In this document: in pieces, positions 27,653 to 37,458 of the stretch
How positions within the stretch are numbered: position 1 is the stretch's first letter
How the letters are laid out: every line of letters begins with the position of its first letter
From: GYS-P2D sp964522505
Lineage (GTDB): Bacteria; Bacteroidota; Bacteroidia; Chitinophagales; Saprospiraceae
DNA: 64,000 nucleotides
Direction: 5' to 3'
Assembly (NCBI GenBank): GCA_964522505.1
Contig: CAZFWJ010000004.1
Span: 1 to 64,000 of the forward strand
Program-made: the position numbers and the translations under genes
The notes under the pieces: model-generated
Told to the model about the DNA's origin: nothing
Databases searched by the model: none
What the model saw: only the letters and a program-made list of their open reading frames with translations

Positions 27653-28807
27653 ATGAAATATTTAATACTGACCCTATTAATCTATTTAGCAGTTTCGTGC
27701 GATGTAAAAAATCAAAGCAGCACTGCCGATTCTCCGACTGCAATTGAGAACATTACAGAAACAACGACTAATAAGGAAATGTCAATTGCAGAAACAGCAG
27801 CTGAACTGAAGACTGATGTTGACGAAAGGACTCGAATGGCTAAGGATAAAATGGAAGAAGCTAAAAATGCAATGGCATCCACAGCAGATGAAATGGCCGA
27901 CAAGCCCAAAGAGGCCATGGACAAAATGAAAGACAAGATGTCTAAAGAATCCGCTATTGCCAAGGCTGATATGAAGGATAAGAATGAGATGATTGAGAAA
28001 GAACTACCTATGGCTAAAGAGGAGGTGACTGAGGCTATAGCTTCTACAACAACGGCTGTGGCTACAACTAAGACATCCGTGACACCTGTCGTTAATAAAG
28101 AGACGGTGGAAGAAAAGATAGAAGCGATGCCCGTAGAAGAAAAGAAGGCTATGCCTGTAGCAGGTGTGGATCACTCTACGTTGGATAGGCTATTGAAGAA
28201 ATATGTCTCAAGTTCTGGAGTCGTTAACTATGCAGGATTGAATGGTGTAAGAAGTGAACTCAATTCATACCTTGATATGGTATCAAAGAAGATTCCTGAC
28301 AATACTTGGTCGCGTAATGAGTCTTTAGCATACTGGATTAATGTATACAATGCCTATACACTTGATCTGATTCTATCTAATTACCCTACATCTTCAATTA
28401 CCAATCTTGATGGGGGTAAGCCATGGGATGTGAAAAGAATAACACTCGCAGGTAAGAAGTACTCACTTAACGATATCGAGCATAAGATTATCAGACCACA
28501 ATTTAATGATGCGCGTATTCATTTCGCGGTTAATTGTGCAGCTAAATCATGCCCTAAGCTAAATAATGGCGCTATGACAGAAGCAAATGTCAATAGTACT
28601 CTGGAGAAGCTGACGAAGCAATTTGTTAATAATAGTTCACTCAACGAGATCTCCTCGGGAAGTGCATCATTGTCTAAGATATTTGAGTGGTATGCCTCTG
28701 ATTTCGGAGATTTAACGGCATTTATCAACAAATACAGCACACAAAAACTAGGATCTGGGGCGTCAATTTCATATGTGGATTACGACTGGGCACTAAATGG
28801 TAAATAG
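27653..28807 (+). CDS. DUF547 lipoprotein with LEA-like charged helical N-terminus
   Basis: 384 residues. A lipoprotein signal (LAVSC, Cys at 16) is followed by about 150 residues dominated by Ala, Lys, Glu, Asp and Met in imperfect 11-residue-like helical repeats (AKDKMEEAKNAM, KPKEAMDKMKDKM). These resemble LEA or apolipoprotein-type amphipathic helices. The C-terminal half (about 175-384) is a DUF547 domain: SLAYWINVYNAYTLDLIL, SLNDIEHKIIRPQF, HFAVNCAAKSCPKL and FEWYASDF. DUF547 has no settled function. The fusion of a stress-protein-like tether to DUF547 is unusual. It is transcribed alone between the TerB-like gene and secDF. Confidence 0.78.
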   Translation: MKYLILTLLIYLAVSCDVKNQSSTADSPTAIENITETTTNKEMSIAETAAELKTDVDERTRMAKDKMEEAKNAMASTADEMADKPKEAMDKMKDKMSKESAIAKADMKDKNEMIEKELPMAKEEVTEAIASTTTAVATTKTSVTPVVNKETVEEKIEAMPVEEKKAMPVAGVDHSTLDRLLKKYVSSSGVVNYAGLNGVRSELNSYLDMVSKKIPDNTWSRNESLAYWINVYNAYTLDLILSNYPTSSITNLDGGKPWDVKRITLAGKKYSLNDIEHKIIRPQFNDARIHFAVNCAAKSCPKLNNGAMTEANVNSTLEKLTKQFVNNSSLNEISSGSASLSKIFEWYASDFGDLTAFINKYSTQKLGSGASISYVDYDWALNGK

Positions 28808-28878
28808 TCCTGTAACATACACACATTAGGAAATATTCTAATTTATTGGTTTGCGAGATTTTAAGCAGAGAAAAGAAC

Positions 28879-28886
28879 TATATTTG
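28879..28886 (+). promoter_or_regulatory. -7 promoter element for secDF
   Basis: TATATTTG exactly matches TAnnTTTG, 31 bases before the secDF ATG. A TTTG at 28850-28853 is 25 bases upstream, longer than the usual 19-21, so only the -7 element is claimed. Confidence 0.5.
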
Positions 28887-28917
28887 CGCATCTTTTTGAA
28901 GACTTAAATGAAAGTAA

Positions 28918-31900
28918 ATGCAAGGTAAAGGATTTGTCAAGCTCTTATTGGTTATACTGATATTGTTGAGCTTGTTACAGGTTGCCTATATAATCCCGAC
29001 TAATAGAGTAGAGAAAAAGGCTGATAAAATCGCTCAAACTAAAGTGAGTGCGATGCCTGATGGCATTGAAAAAATCTCCAAAAAGCGAGAGCATGTCTCT
29101 AAATATCTTGACTCTATGTCAAGTGTGACGATATTCTCGATTCCTTTGTTGAGCGATTTTACATACAATGACCTAAAAAAGAAGCAATTAGCCTTAGGTC
29201 TTGACCTCAAAGGAGGACAGTCGGTTGTTCTTCAGGTCGATACAAAGAAGCTGATCTCGGATTTAGCTAATAATAGTCAGGATCCAACCTTTCTTACGGC
29301 GCTAGATAATGCTCAGGCAGCTTTGGCAAGCTCTCAAAGCGATTTCGTGGGCTTGTTGGGATCTGAATGGCAAAAGGTGGCTGGAGAGAAAAAGCTGGGA
29401 CGTTTCTTTATCAGTAATGCATCGCTGAGAGAAGCAGGCCTTAATACCCAGAGTGGAGATGGAGAAGTAATCAGAATCCTCAGAGATGTAACTAAAGATG
29501 TTGTCTCCCTGACATTCAACAGGCTCAAACAACGTATCGATAAGATGGGTGTTGTACAGCCGAATATCACCCTCGATGATGCTCGTGATATCATCTTAGT
29601 TGAGCTTCCAGGTATTGACAATCCTGAGCGGGCAAGAGAATTCTTACAGGCAAGTGCAAAATTGGAATTCTGGGATATTTTTAGAGCTAATGATCCAGTT
29701 GTTAGCGGCGCATTGTTCCAAGCTGATGAGGTATTAAAAGCAAGTTTAGGATTAGAGAATAATGGTCCAAAGTTTGAAACCGTCTTTGAGCCAGTCTATG
29801 ATGATTTAGGAAATCTTATTGATTCTACAGAAAAGCAAGTTGAAATAAATGATCCATTTGGGAGTCAAGGCCCGTTGTTTAAAATGCTCCAGTATAACCA
29901 GAACGCACCGTTTGCTGAATTAGGAAATGTTAATCGAAATCAGACTGATGAGGTGCTGGAGTTGCTTAATCGTAATGAGGTTAAAGCATTGTTCCCCTCA
30001 AACTCTAAATTTTTAATGTCTGCAAAACCATCACAGATTGATGGAAAGTATACTGAGAATTATCAATTGTATCTGGTGAAGGCTCGACCAGGTTCGACTG
30101 AAGCACCGATGGAAGGAGATGTAGTCGTTGCAGCTTCTCAATCACCGAATCCACAGACAGGAAAAATAGAGGTTTCGCTCTCCATGAATAGTGAAGGTGC
30201 TGGTATCTGGGCAGGTATGACCACAGATGCTGCAAGAGATAATAATCGACAGATTGCAATCGCTCTTGATAACGAGGTCGTTTCTGCCCCAAGCGTAAAT
30301 GTGCCAATAACTGGAGGGGCTACCTCAATCTCGGGAAGCTTCACGGTTGCAGAAGCGAGTGACTTAGCGTCTATCTTGGAAGTTGGAAAACTTCCTGCAG
30401 ATGTACAGATTATACAAGAAAATACAGTTGGACCTTCTTTAGGTGCTGCTAATATTCAGAAGAGTTTCTTTTCATTAGCCGCTGGTTTAGGCTTGGTACT
30501 ACTATTCATGTTGCTTTATTATGGAGGAGCTGGGATCATCTCTATTATAGCATTGATTGCTAACCTATTCTTCATATTTGGAGCATTAGCATCATTTGGA
30601 ACAGTACTTACTGTACCAGGTATCGCAGGTATTGTATTAACAATCGGTATGGCCGTAGATGCCAACGTAATCATTTATGAACGTGTACGTGAGGAACTGC
30701 GGATAGGGAAGACTTTACTGACGGCGATCTCGGACGGCTTTAAGAACTCGTACTCTGCAATCATTGATGCAAATGTAACTACGATCCTTGTTGCCATCAT
30801 CTTGGCATTCTTTGGATTAGGGCCAGTAAAGGGATTTGCAGTGGTCTTAATAATAGGTGTGTTATCATCGCTATTCACAGCTGTATTATTAGGAAAACTG
30901 ATGATCGATTGGTGGACACAGGGTAAAGGCAACAACCTTACATTTTGGACAGGATGGTCTAAAGATTTGTTCGCCAACCTCAACATAGACTGGATTGGTA
31001 AGAGAAAGTATGCATACGTACTATCAAGTGTCATCATCATAGCAGGAATTGCATCGATGGCGATTAGAGGATTTGACTTAGGAGTTGATTTTAGAGGTGG
31101 ATACTCTTATAATGTTGCCTTCGCAGAAGAGGTACAAGCAGAGGATTTAAGAAACACTTTTGATGAAGTCTTCGGAGGCAATACAGTGGTAAAGTCTGTC
31201 GACGGCAGCAACACCTATCAGATTGTAACATCATATCTTATTGATAATACGGACAAGAATGCTGCAGATTTAGTAATAGCTAAATTACACGAAGGAATAA
31301 ATCTATTACAATCTAGCAATGTGAGCTTAGATGCTTTTAAGTCATCCGATACTGTGGGGGCTACACACGTGACCTCTTCCAGTAAGGTAGGGCCGACAAT
31401 TGCAGATGACATCACAAGAAATTCAATGTTTGCGGGGATATTCGCTCTCTTAGCGATCTTCTTATATATTTTTATCAGATTCACCAAGTGGCAGTTCTCA
31501 ATGGGTGCAGTTGGAGCATTGTTCCATGATTCATTAGTAGTCCTTGGCTTGTTCTCTATTTTATGGGGTTGGGCTCCAATCTCTTTGACAATAGATCAGG
31601 CATTTATAGCTGCATTGCTGACCGTCATAGGTTATTCGATTAATGATACGGTCGTCGTTTTTGATAGAATCAGGGAGTACCTCGGCGTATATAGCAATAA
31701 GAGTACGGATGAGGTCATCAACCTTGCCATCAATAGTACCTTTAGTAGGACGATCATTACGTCATTAACGACCTTATTTGTGATGTTGATACTTTTAATA
31801 TTTGGTGGTAGCAGTGTTAAAGGATTCGCCTTCGCACTTGTAATCGGCGTACTAGTTGGAACGTACTCCTCAATATTTGTGGCGACTCCGATAGTTAGAG

Positions 31901-31983
31901 ACTTATCGGATGAGTTGAAAATCACGAAAAGATCAGGTAGTTCAGAGAAGCATTTTTCAAGAGCTTCTAAGGTTACCGAGTAG
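28918..31983 (+). CDS. secDF: SecDF fused protein-export accessory subunit
   Basis: A 1021-residue inner-membrane protein that uses the proton-motive force to help pull secreted proteins through SecYEG. The SecD half has an N-terminal helix, the D1 motif LGLDLKGGQSVVLQVD (about residues 94-109), a large periplasmic P1 domain, and D4 GMAVDANVIIYERVREEL (about 576). The SecF half begins near residue 690 (IDWIGKRKYAYVLSS) with GVDFRGGYSY and the motif SINDTVVVFDRIREYL (about 906). The SecD-SecF fusion is normal in Bacteroidota. It has its own promoter match. Confidence 0.96.
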   Translation: MQGKGFVKLLLVILILLSLLQVAYIIPTNRVEKKADKIAQTKVSAMPDGIEKISKKREHVSKYLDSMSSVTIFSIPLLSDFTYNDLKKKQLALGLDLKGGQSVVLQVDTKKLISDLANNSQDPTFLTALDNAQAALASSQSDFVGLLGSEWQKVAGEKKLGRFFISNASLREAGLNTQSGDGEVIRILRDVTKDVVSLTFNRLKQRIDKMGVVQPNITLDDARDIILVELPGIDNPERAREFLQASAKLEFWDIFRANDPVVSGALFQADEVLKASLGLENNGPKFETVFEPVYDDLGNLIDSTEKQVEINDPFGSQGPLFKMLQYNQNAPFAELGNVNRNQTDEVLELLNRNEVKALFPSNSKFLMSAKPSQIDGKYTENYQLYLVKARPGSTEAPMEGDVVVAASQSPNPQTGKIEVSLSMNSEGAGIWAGMTTDAARDNNRQIAIALDNEVVSAPSVNVPITGGATSISGSFTVAEASDLASILEVGKLPADVQIIQENTVGPSLGAANIQKSFFSLAAGLGLVLLFMLLYYGGAGIISIIALIANLFFIFGALASFGTVLTVPGIAGIVLTIGMAVDANVIIYERVREELRIGKTLLTAISDGFKNSYSAIIDANVTTILVAIILAFFGLGPVKGFAVVLIIGVLSSLFTAVLLGKLMIDWWTQGKGNNLTFWTGWSKDLFANLNIDWIGKRKYAYVLSSVIIIAGIASMAIRGFDLGVDFRGGYSYNVAFAEEVQAEDLRNTFDEVFGGNTVVKSVDGSNTYQIVTSYLIDNTDKNAADLVIAKLHEGINLLQSSNVSLDAFKSSDTVGATHVTSSSKVGPTIADDITRNSMFAGIFALLAIFLYIFIRFTKWQFSMGAVGALFHDSLVVLGLFSILWGWAPISLTIDQAFIAALLTVIGYSINDTVVVFDRIREYLGVYSNKSTDEVINLAINSTFSRTIITSLTTLFVMLILLIFGGSSVKGFAFALVIGVLVGTYSSIFVATPIVRDLSDELKITKRSGSSEKHFSRASKVTE

Positions 31984-32060
31984 ATAGTTAAGAATAATAG
32001 AGATTGAAAAGATCAATTTCTTGATCGATCCGTTAATTTAGTTCACAACTAAAATTATTC

Positions 32061-34073
32061 ATGAAGGTCGCTCAAGGAATTGGTCTTTTTTTATGTCTGG
32101 TCCTGGTGTCTTGTCTCGCAACCAAACAAGTTAAGGACGGGCGTACGGCCTATAACCTTAAGCAGTATGCTGTAGCCATACCATTTTTGGAAAATGAAGC
32201 GGCCTCCTTAAACCCAGAAGATCTGGCATACGCTGAAGTGAGTTATCTATTGGGTGAATCTTACAAGAACCTCAATGACTCAGAGAAGAGCCTAAGGTGG
32301 TTCATTGAGGCGGCTAAGAATGACTATGGTCCTGAAGCCTTCTATGAGATGGCATATATGCTTAAAAAGAATGAGCGCTATGACGATGCCATACTTAGTT
32401 TCCGAAGGCTCTTACGAATCCTCCCAGATCGCTCTAATGAGCTTCGCAAGGAAATAGAAAAATGCACTATTGCTAAGAACAGTCTGGCTAGCATATCGGA
32501 TGAATCCTTTGTAGTAGGGCCACTTGAGATCAATAGTAATTATGCAGAATATGCTCCGATACTTTTTGATCAGGAGACCCTCTATTTTACCTCAGACCGC
32601 ATAGAAGATGAAAGGTCGGACGTATATGCTTGGACGGGCAACGGATTCGCTAATATCTACAGCTATGATTTGATTGACGCGGTACTCACTAAGATTGATG
32701 CACCGATTAGTACTGATCATAATGAGGGTGTGATGACTTTTAACCAGACACGTGATGTGGCATATTTTACAAGATGCTTCAGCGACTCCGGAGATCATTT
32801 CTGCAAAATCATGCAGACTCGTAAAGAAGGTGATGTATGGTCGAAAGCAGAAGAGGCGATATTACATAAACCAGGAGTCAACTATGGAGATGCCGTACTG
32901 ATTAAGAATGATTCAATACTTCTTTTTACCTCAGATGACCCTATTGGCTTTGGTTCTCGTGATTTATATTATTCTTATATCCAACAGGATGGAGAGTGGA
33001 GTCCACCAGAGTTGATGCCACCATATTTGAATTCGATAGGCAATGAGCGGTTTCCAACTTGGCAAAATGATACCTTATTCTATTCCTCTGATTATTTACC
33101 GGGGCTTGGGGGCTTAGACATCTTCAAGACTACGCTGAATCCCGATAATAGTTGGACAAACCCAGTCAATATCGGAAAACCATTTAATAGTGCAGAGGAC
33201 GACTATTCATTTATCATAGCACCCAAGTCATCTTTGGAGTATGATGTCAAGGCTAAGGTGTATTTTACGACCACTCGTAGCCTGATAGGAGGCGATGACA
33301 TATATGTGGGTGTACAACATAAGACAGAGAAAGACTTTGAGCTTGAGCAATCCCAAATTGATACGCTCGTAGAGGTAGCGGAAGTAGATATAGACAAGAC
33401 TTTCTTCTTGCAAGTTACCATCAAAGAAAAACTCTTCGCTGCGGCTGATAACCCTAATAGTTTCGTTGTTGGGGATAGACCTGTCCCTGGTGCATCGATT
33501 AAGTTCTCATCAGTGGAACGCAATGACATCTTCAGATCTAATGAATCTGGTCAAATCCTCCTCCCAATCGATACCGGTTCAGTATATACCTTCTTGGCAG
33601 GTAAAGAAGGTTATCTAAACAAGGGAGTAGATTATCGCATTACTGACACTTGGAAAGACTTAGATGATGGGCAAGTGTTTAATCTCGAAATAGAGATCGA
33701 GAAAATATTCGAGGGGGTAGAGATAGTCTTGGAGAATATTTATTACGATTTTAATGAGTCGTTCATCCGTGATGATGCGAAGCCATCTCTTAATTATCTA
33801 GTTAAAGTATTGCAAGATAATCCTGCCTTAAACATTCAGTTAAGTTCGCACACAGATTGCCGTGGCGATAATGACTATAATCAACAATTATCTCAGCGAA
33901 GAGCGCAGGCTGCGGTTGATTATGTCGCCAGTCAGGCCAATGTAGGTGCTAGCCAGCTAAGCTCTGTAGGCTACGGGGAATCGAGCCCGGAGGTTGACTG
34001 TCAAGTATGCGAAGAATGCTCTGAGGATGAGCATCAGATCAATCGGCGCACCACATTCAAAATATTAAGGTAA
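32061..34073 (+). CDS. PorE-like OmpA lipoprotein (TPR, PD40 propeller, CarboxypepD-like, OmpA)
   Basis: 670 residues. Lipobox LVSC (Cys about 18), TPR units (about 22-140: AYNLKQYAVAIPFLENEA, SYKNLNDSEKSLRWFIEAA), and a PD40/WD40-like propeller (about 160-430, with LYFTSDR and LFYSSDYLPGLGGLDIFKT). Then a carboxypeptidase-regulatory-like module (about 455-545) and an OmpA peptidoglycan-binding domain (about 558-670: YYDFNESFIRDDAKPSL, SSHTDCRG, NQQLSQRRAQAAVDYV, GYGE). This layout is that of PorE, an outer-membrane lipoprotein that tethers T9SS to peptidoglycan. Orthology is inferred, since several paralogues with this layout exist in Bacteroidota. Confidence 0.85.
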   Translation: MKVAQGIGLFLCLVLVSCLATKQVKDGRTAYNLKQYAVAIPFLENEAASLNPEDLAYAEVSYLLGESYKNLNDSEKSLRWFIEAAKNDYGPEAFYEMAYMLKKNERYDDAILSFRRLLRILPDRSNELRKEIEKCTIAKNSLASISDESFVVGPLEINSNYAEYAPILFDQETLYFTSDRIEDERSDVYAWTGNGFANIYSYDLIDAVLTKIDAPISTDHNEGVMTFNQTRDVAYFTRCFSDSGDHFCKIMQTRKEGDVWSKAEEAILHKPGVNYGDAVLIKNDSILLFTSDDPIGFGSRDLYYSYIQQDGEWSPPELMPPYLNSIGNERFPTWQNDTLFYSSDYLPGLGGLDIFKTTLNPDNSWTNPVNIGKPFNSAEDDYSFIIAPKSSLEYDVKAKVYFTTTRSLIGGDDIYVGVQHKTEKDFELEQSQIDTLVEVAEVDIDKTFFLQVTIKEKLFAAADNPNSFVVGDRPVPGASIKFSSVERNDIFRSNESGQILLPIDTGSVYTFLAGKEGYLNKGVDYRITDTWKDLDDGQVFNLEIEIEKIFEGVEIVLENIYYDFNESFIRDDAKPSLNYLVKVLQDNPALNIQLSSHTDCRGDNDYNQQLSQRRAQAAVDYVASQANVGASQLSSVGYGESSPEVDCQVCEECSEDEHQINRRTTFKILR

Positions 34074-34238
34074 GACGCCTCAGAAATCAACAATCGACCT
34101 TATAGCTTTTGTGCTGCTTTTTATTTGTGACTTTTCTTTATCAGCAGCCTGATAGTCCGCACAACCTTTTAGCGGATTAGGTCATAGTACATATGTAAGA
34201 CCATTATTGAAAAAGATTACCACCGAAAAACATAAGAA

Positions 34239-35099
34239 ATGAGGATGTATGCCTTTAGGATAACTTGTACTATCATTTTTTCAGCATATGTAATTACCGG
34301 AACAGCTCAAAGTCCCTGGGCTCAAGGCAAGAGCAAAGGCTATAGCCAGATATTATTTAATACAATTCCGACCTACGCCGGCATATTTTCTGGGGACGAC
34401 GGTATCCGCCAGTCAGAACGTTTTATTTCAGAGACTATCATCGCATCATTTACGGAGATCGGAGTAACAGATAACCTTACTTTTTCAGCGACGGTACCAT
34501 TCATATTTGCATCCACAGGAGATCCATCTTCAGGCGATATCATACCTACATTGCCTGCAGATCGGCTATCAAGTTTAGGGAATATTAGTTTAGCGACTAA
34601 ATACACTTTTGGTTCTGGATCATGGAAGTTTGCCCTCAACCCAAGAGTAGACTTACCCACAAGTTCACGAGATAACGTTTCTGGATTGTCAACTGGAGTT
34701 GGAGCTTTGACCATTCAACCAGCAGCTTCGGCAGGCAGAAGTGGGGAAGATTGGTTTTATTATGGGTTTTTTGGATACGGATTCAGATCAGATGATCACA
34801 ATGATTTTCTGAACTATGGTATTGAAGCAGGCAAAGCGCTCAATGACAAGGTTACATTTATCCTCAACGTGAGTAGATTAGAGAGCATCAACAATGGAGA
34901 CCGCAGCGTTGACTCAGCAGCAAATATTGAAACAGGCCTCTTCACCAGTTTTCAAGAGTTTACAGGATACCTTATCAAGTTTTTTGTTGATGACATTTAT
35001 AAAGACTTCGGGGCTTTTGTCTCTTTGGGTGGTGGTTTTAATGCTGACTCCATTGCAGCATCGCCTGCCTTAAGTTTAGGTATATTTAGGAAGTGGTAA
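34239..35099 (+). CDS. outer-membrane beta-barrel protein, transporter-like
   Basis: 286 residues with a signal peptide ending VITGTAQSP (about residue 24). Pairs of amphipathic strands follow (FSATVPFIFAS, NISLATKYTFGSGSWKFALNPRVDLPTS), with conserved-looking aspects of the phenol-degradation MetA/transporter barrel group. It ends in a short terminal strand LSLGIFRKW. Substrate unknown. It is followed 33 bases on by the penicillin acylase gene and may be cotranscribed, which would give a barrel plus a periplasmic amidase. Confidence 0.6.
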   Translation: MRMYAFRITCTIIFSAYVITGTAQSPWAQGKSKGYSQILFNTIPTYAGIFSGDDGIRQSERFISETIIASFTEIGVTDNLTFSATVPFIFASTGDPSSGDIIPTLPADRLSSLGNISLATKYTFGSGSWKFALNPRVDLPTSSRDNVSGLSTGVGALTIQPAASAGRSGEDWFYYGFFGYGFRSDDHNDFLNYGIEAGKALNDKVTFILNVSRLESINNGDRSVDSAANIETGLFTSFQEFTGYLIKFFVDDIYKDFGAFVSLGGGFNADSIAASPALSLGIFRKW

Positions 35100-35132
35100 T
35101 TTTCTACGTTCCTCTTTTAAGTATGTAAATAA

Positions 35133-37241
35133 ATGAAATTCTATTTAGCTGTATTAGCAACAATTTTCAGCTTAACGTCTTGCCAAGATAAGGCAAGCCA
35201 TCTTACGACATACAATGACATAACAATCTATAGAGATACTTGGGGCGTTCCTCATATCCATGCACCAACAGATGAACAAGTTGCCTATGGACTTGCCTGG
35301 GCTACCGCAGAGGATGATTTCAATACGATACAAGAGCAGATGCTCGCACTTAATGGTCAATATGGCGAGCACATAGGCAAGGATGGATTAATTGCTGATT
35401 TCGGCATTCACTTCATGGATATCATGAAGGTGGCCGAGCACCGTTATCGTTCCGAGCTTAGTCCTAAGATGATCAAGGTGATTTCGGGCTATGCTGACGG
35501 GATAAATGCATTTTCGGAGGCATATCCTGAAGAAGTATTTAATGATGATTTGTTTCCTGTAGGCCCTGCACATGTTGTAGCAGGTTATATGCTAGGATTA
35601 GTTGAGATTTCTGGAGCGGGAACCGATTTACAAGAAATACTTAATGGAGATATCGCCAAAGACCTTAAGTCAGACCTCCCTAAAGGTTCTAATGCACTCG
35701 CCATATCCAAGAGTAAAACTATTGGAGACGAGACATTCTTAGCTATTAATTCTCATCAGCCGTTAGAGGGATGGTACTCGTGGTACGAGGCCCATCTCAT
35801 CTCCGATGAAGGCCAGAACATAATAGGCGGTACATTTCCGGGTGGTGCAACAATCTTTCATGGCACCAATGAATATTTAGGTTGGGCTCATACGGTCAAC
35901 CACGCCGATTTTTCGGATGTCTATGAGTTGGATATTGATCCCAATGATAAGCTGAGGTATCAAGTCGATGGAGAATGGCTTACTCTTGAGAAGGAATCAG
36001 TCTGGGCCTGGATGAAGCTTGCAGGCCCACTGAGTATACCTATCAAGAGGACTAAGTACAGTTCAATTTATGGCCCCACATTTATTACGGATCAGGGTAC
36101 TTTTTCGTGGAGCTTTGCAGCGCATGAAGCGGTAGCTGCAGTAGAACAGTGGTATCAGATGGGTAGAGCTACTAATCTTGGTGAGTTTCAAGCAGCACTG
36201 AATCGTCAGGATGTGCCCTGTACTAATATCGTCTACGCTGACCGAGATCATAACATTCTCTATATAAGCAATGGCACTTTCCCTGTAAGAGATGGGCAAT
36301 ATGACTGGGGCGGGATCTTGCCTGGTAATACTAAAAAAACGCTGAGGTCAAAAGAACTGAATCCAATAAGTGACAATCCTCAGGTCCTCAATCCTACATC
36401 TGGATACGTGTTTAACACGAATAATACACCTTACTCAAGCACAGGAGTTGCAGACAACCCAGTCTATGATGAGGATGATAAGATAAATGGATATCAATCC
36501 CCAGATCTTCAGAATAATCGATCGATGAGATTCATCGAGTTGATTAATCGGTATGACTCATTGAGTTATGACGACTTCAAGACGGTCAAATATGACGTGC
36601 AGTATCCTCAAGAACTCAGGTCTACTCATGTCTCTAATTTGGAATTAATATTGTCTCTCAATCCCGATCAGTACCCAGACTATGCGGAAGGAATCGAACT
36701 GTTAAATACTTGGAACCGTAGGTGCGATGCTGACAATACAACAGCAGCGCTGTTTTTATTGACGCTCTATCAAATCAATGAAAAACTGAAGGCCGATGAT
36801 CGATATATTCCTGGTGGATCAATTACTCAAGCAGATGTGATCGATGGACTCAAGTTAGCACAAGAAGAGTTGATGAACAAATATGGCAAGCTAACACCAG
36901 AATTATCTCAACTCATGCGACATACACGTGGATCGGTCAGCTTACCAGTCCATGGCGGAACAGATGTATTGGCGGCGATGTACGGTAAGTTACAAGATGA
37001 TGGAACGTATAGGGTAGTGGCTGGGGAGTCTTATATTCAACTCGTTAGATTTGCTTCGGATAGATTGCCTATCATCGAGACCATCAATGCATATGGCACA
37101 TCTGCGGAGCCGGATAGTCCGCATTACACCGATCAAATGGAGCTATTCACCCAACAGAAACTTAAGCCGATGAGCCTATCTCTTGAGGAGGTGATTAATA
37201 CCAGTGTCAAGAGTTATCATCCGATGAGGGTAGAGGAATAG
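35133..37241 (+). CDS. penicillin acylase family amidase (lipoprotein)
   Basis: 702 residues, an Ntn-hydrolase of the penicillin/acyl-homoserine-lactone acylase family. The signal ends in a lipobox (LTSC, Cys at 17). The alpha part starts IYRDTWGVPHIHA, with AYGLAWATAEDDF. Autoprocessing is predicted between Gly185 and Ser186 in KGSNALAISK, making Ser186 the new N-terminal nucleophile. The beta part has NSHQPLEGWYSW and GTNEYLGWAHTVN (oxyanion-hole region). Family members cleave amide bonds in beta-lactams, acyl-homoserine lactones or cyclic lipopeptides. Length and motifs are complete. The native substrate cannot be read from sequence; quorum quenching is one possibility. Confidence 0.9.
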   Translation: MKFYLAVLATIFSLTSCQDKASHLTTYNDITIYRDTWGVPHIHAPTDEQVAYGLAWATAEDDFNTIQEQMLALNGQYGEHIGKDGLIADFGIHFMDIMKVAEHRYRSELSPKMIKVISGYADGINAFSEAYPEEVFNDDLFPVGPAHVVAGYMLGLVEISGAGTDLQEILNGDIAKDLKSDLPKGSNALAISKSKTIGDETFLAINSHQPLEGWYSWYEAHLISDEGQNIIGGTFPGGATIFHGTNEYLGWAHTVNHADFSDVYELDIDPNDKLRYQVDGEWLTLEKESVWAWMKLAGPLSIPIKRTKYSSIYGPTFITDQGTFSWSFAAHEAVAAVEQWYQMGRATNLGEFQAALNRQDVPCTNIVYADRDHNILYISNGTFPVRDGQYDWGGILPGNTKKTLRSKELNPISDNPQVLNPTSGYVFNTNNTPYSSTGVADNPVYDEDDKINGYQSPDLQNNRSMRFIELINRYDSLSYDDFKTVKYDVQYPQELRSTHVSNLELILSLNPDQYPDYAEGIELLNTWNRRCDADNTTAALFLLTLYQINEKLKADDRYIPGGSITQADVIDGLKLAQEELMNKYGKLTPELSQLMRHTRGSVSLPVHGGTDVLAAMYGKLQDDGTYRVVAGESYIQLVRFASDRLPIIETINAYGTSAEPDSPHYTDQMELFTQQKLKPMSLSLEEVINTSVKSYHPMRVEE

Positions 37242-37458
37242 AGATTCTCGGACCCATGAAATCTAATTTAGAGCTGATGGTTATGTTTTATTGTTGCAAG
37301 AATTTGATGTTCTGCCAATACTGCAGGCAAAGTGTCCCAGAGAGTAGAATATTCAGGATAAGGAGATATATTGTACAGCGTTAGCATAAGTATAGTTGAC
37401 TATGATTTGGAATAATTGAGTGATCATAATCTTCTATATAGGTTTTGCTCAAGTGTTG

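Noticed and set aside
28850..28853. TTTG as -33 element for secDF
   Set aside because: It is 25 bases from the -7 match, longer than the usual 19-21.
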